Of a stretch of 64,000 nt of DNA, positions 62,935 through 64,000 are shown one piece after another (the first letter of the stretch is position 1; every line of letters starts with the position of its first letter). The DNA lies in assembly GCF_024721605.1 (NCBI RefSeq), contig NZ_CP102630.1, positions 620,001 to 684,000 on the forward strand, in the 5' to 3' direction. The notes beneath the pieces were generated by a model. It ran no database searches and was not told where the DNA came from. It saw only the letters and a program-made list of their open reading frames with translations. Origin of the DNA: Sphingomicrobium flavum (GTDB lineage Bacteria > Pseudomonadota > Alphaproteobacteria > Sphingomonadales > Sphingomonadaceae). A program made the position numbers and the translations under genes.

Positions 62935-63601
62935 TCTCGTCCTCGATGTGCGCGGCCTCAAGCGCAGCTTCACGCAGGGCGATGTGACGATCCATGTCCT
63001 GCGCGGGCTCGATCTTGCGATCCGCCCGGGCGAAATTGTCGGCCTGCTCGGCCCCTCGGGTTCGGGCAAATCGACACTGCTGCAGGCGGTCGGCCTGTTG
63101 GAAGGCGGCTATGAAGGCTCGATCCGCATTGCCGGCAAGGAAGCCTCGCAGATGGACGGCGATGCGCGCACCGAATTGCGCCGCGATACGCTGGGCTTCG
63201 TTTACCAGTTCCACCACCTGCTGCCCGATTTCGACGCGCGTGAAAACGTCGTCCTGCCCCAGCTGATCGCGGGCGCCGAGCGCGATGTCGCCGATGGCCG
63301 CGCCAGCGAGCTGCTGTCGCGGCTCGGGCTTGCCGACCGGCTCGATCACCGCCCCGCCAAGCTTTCGGGCGGTGAGCAGCAGCGCGTGGCGGTCGCCCGC
63401 GCGCTCGCCAACAAGCCGCCGCTGGTGCTGGCGGACGAGCCCACCGGCAATCTCGACGAGGCGACCTCCGAACGCGTGTTCGCCGAATTTCTCGACTTAG
63501 TGCGCGCCGAAGGCAGCGCCGCGCTCGTCGCCACCCATAACGAACGCCTCGCCGCCCGCATGGACCGCGTCGTTCGGCTGAAGGAAGGTGTGCTGGTATG
63601 A
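62927..63601 (+). CDS. lolD: LolD, lipoprotein-releasing ABC ATPase
   Basis: LolD powers lipoprotein release by LolC. The 224-residue ATPase has Walker [11 protein letters not shown]-loop [12 protein letters not shown], signature [15 protein letters not shown] and Walker [14 protein letters not shown], followed by the H-loop VATHNERLA. The Q-loop region with HHLLPDF is typical of LolD. Start ATG 62927 lies within the end of lolC; stop overlaps the peroxidase gene by ATGA. Confidence 0.96.
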   Translation: MNDLVLDVRGLKRSFTQGDVTIHVLRGLDLAIRPGEIVGLLGPSGSGKSTLLQAVGLLEGGYEGSIRIAGKEASQMDGDARTELRRDTLGFVYQFHHLLPDFDARENVVLPQLIAGAERDVADGRASELLSRLGLADRLDHRPAKLSGGEQQRVAVARALANKPPLVLADEPTGNLDEATSERVFAEFLDLVRAEGSAALVATHNERLAARMDRVVRLKEGVLV

Positions 63602-64000
63602 CCGACATCTACACCATCCCCGTGACCAAGCCCGGGGGTGAGCAGACCACGCTGGCCGACCATCAGGGCAAGGTGCTGCTGATCGTCAATACGGCCTCCA
63701 AATGCGGCTTCACCCCGCAATATGACGGGCTGGAGCAATTGCAGAAGGACTATGGCCCGCGCGGCTTTTCCGTACTGGCCTTCCCCTGCAACCAGTTCGG
63801 CGGGCAAGAACCCGGATCGGACGAGGAAATTTCGGGCTTTTGCGCCACCAATTTTGGCACCAGCTTTCCTTTGTTCGCCAAGGTGGACGTCAATGGCGAT
63901 GCCGCCGCGCCGCTGTTCAAACATGTGAAGAAGGAAGCGCCCGGCCTGCTCGGATCGACCCGGCTCAAGTGGAATTTCACCAAATTCCTCGTCGATCAGA
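63598..64000 (+). CDS. Glutathione peroxidase, 5' part
   Basis: The frame runs off the window end; 134 codons are visible. The product reads [15 protein letters not shown] and then [10 protein letters not shown] with the catalytic Cys at residue 36, [12 protein letters not shown] with the conserved Gln, and KWNFTKFLV with the catalytic Trp and Asn. This is a cysteine-type, thioredoxin-dependent or glutathione peroxidase reducing hydroperoxides. The ATG overlaps the lolD stop as ATGA. Only the last roughly 25 residues seem to be missing. Confidence 0.93.
   Translation, partial: MTDIYTIPVTKPGGEQTTLADHQGKVLLIVNTASKCGFTPQYDGLEQLQKDYGPRGFSVLAFPCNQFGGQEPGSDEEISGFCATNFGTSFPLFAKVDVNGDAAAPLFKHVKKEAPGLLGSTRLKWNFTKFLVDQ

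Overview
The window looks like one ordered chromosomal segment of a GC-rich alphaproteobacterium, most probably order Sphingomonadales. Support comes from the gene neighbourhoods (mreBCD-mrdA-rodA; gatCAB; tig, clpP, clpX, lon and hup in series with short unrelated genes between them; ccmCDEFGHI), a short alphaproteobacterial-type ProS, a PhoK/SPAP-like alkaline phosphatase, an endonuclease-type MutL, and a TonB-receptor/halogenase/LacI sugar locus of the kind known from sphingomonads and caulobacters. No rRNA, CRISPR array, insertion sequence, integrase or phage gene was seen. Assignments rest on reading motifs, not on searches.

Layout. 1-255: the tail of an EAL protein. 305-5949 (minus): tRNA-Lys and the cell-shape operon mreB-mreC-mreD-mrdA-rodA, whose last four genes overlap by ATGA. 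6102-9206 (plus): mutL, a stand-alone BLUF photoreceptor and a small outer-membrane barrel protein. 9265-12011: a divergent ketol-acid reductoisomerase, miaA and serB. 12008-16964: a ParA-like ATPase, a very acidic protein with a ribbon-helix-helix C-terminus and a TPR/SPOR lipoprotein, with a second SPOR protein pointing away upstream. 16961-19468 (minus): pyrB, ruvX and a DUF3089-like hydrolase. 19547-27098 (plus): gatCAB, a PhoK-like phosphatase, and a lipoprotein / M48 protease / lipoprotein operon.

27381-36165: tRNA-Leu, trigger factor with a long Lys/Ala/Pro tail, a GT2 glycosyltransferase, clpP, a membrane J-domain protein, clpX, a CPBP-like membrane protein, lon, HU and tRNA-Val: essentially a protein quality-control island. 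36231-45829: a Crp/Fnr regulator, a HIT protein, tRNA-His, an amino-acid dehydrogenase, the cytochrome c maturation operon (including a 42-residue CcmD), alanine dehydrogenase, a 2'-5' RNA ligase-like protein, a DUF3775-like protein and tRNA-Met.

45847-57486 is the main accessory region: a flavin-dependent halogenase-like protein, a large TonB-dependent receptor, an MFS transporter, a LacI regulator, a GH3 glycosidase and a serine hydrolase. Three copies of one near-palindrome (TGTGAACGCTCACA-like), two before the receptor and one between lacI and the GH3 gene, tie most of it into one probable sugar regulon. 57562-60136 holds a TIR-TM-repeat protein and a small unknown protein of visibly lower GC, closed by a strong terminator. 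60368-64000 is proS-lolC-lolD and the start of a glutathione peroxidase, all overlapping.

The best candidates for something undescribed are the ParA/acidic-RHH/SPOR locus, the TIR operon with its unknown partner, and the halogenase-receptor sugar locus.
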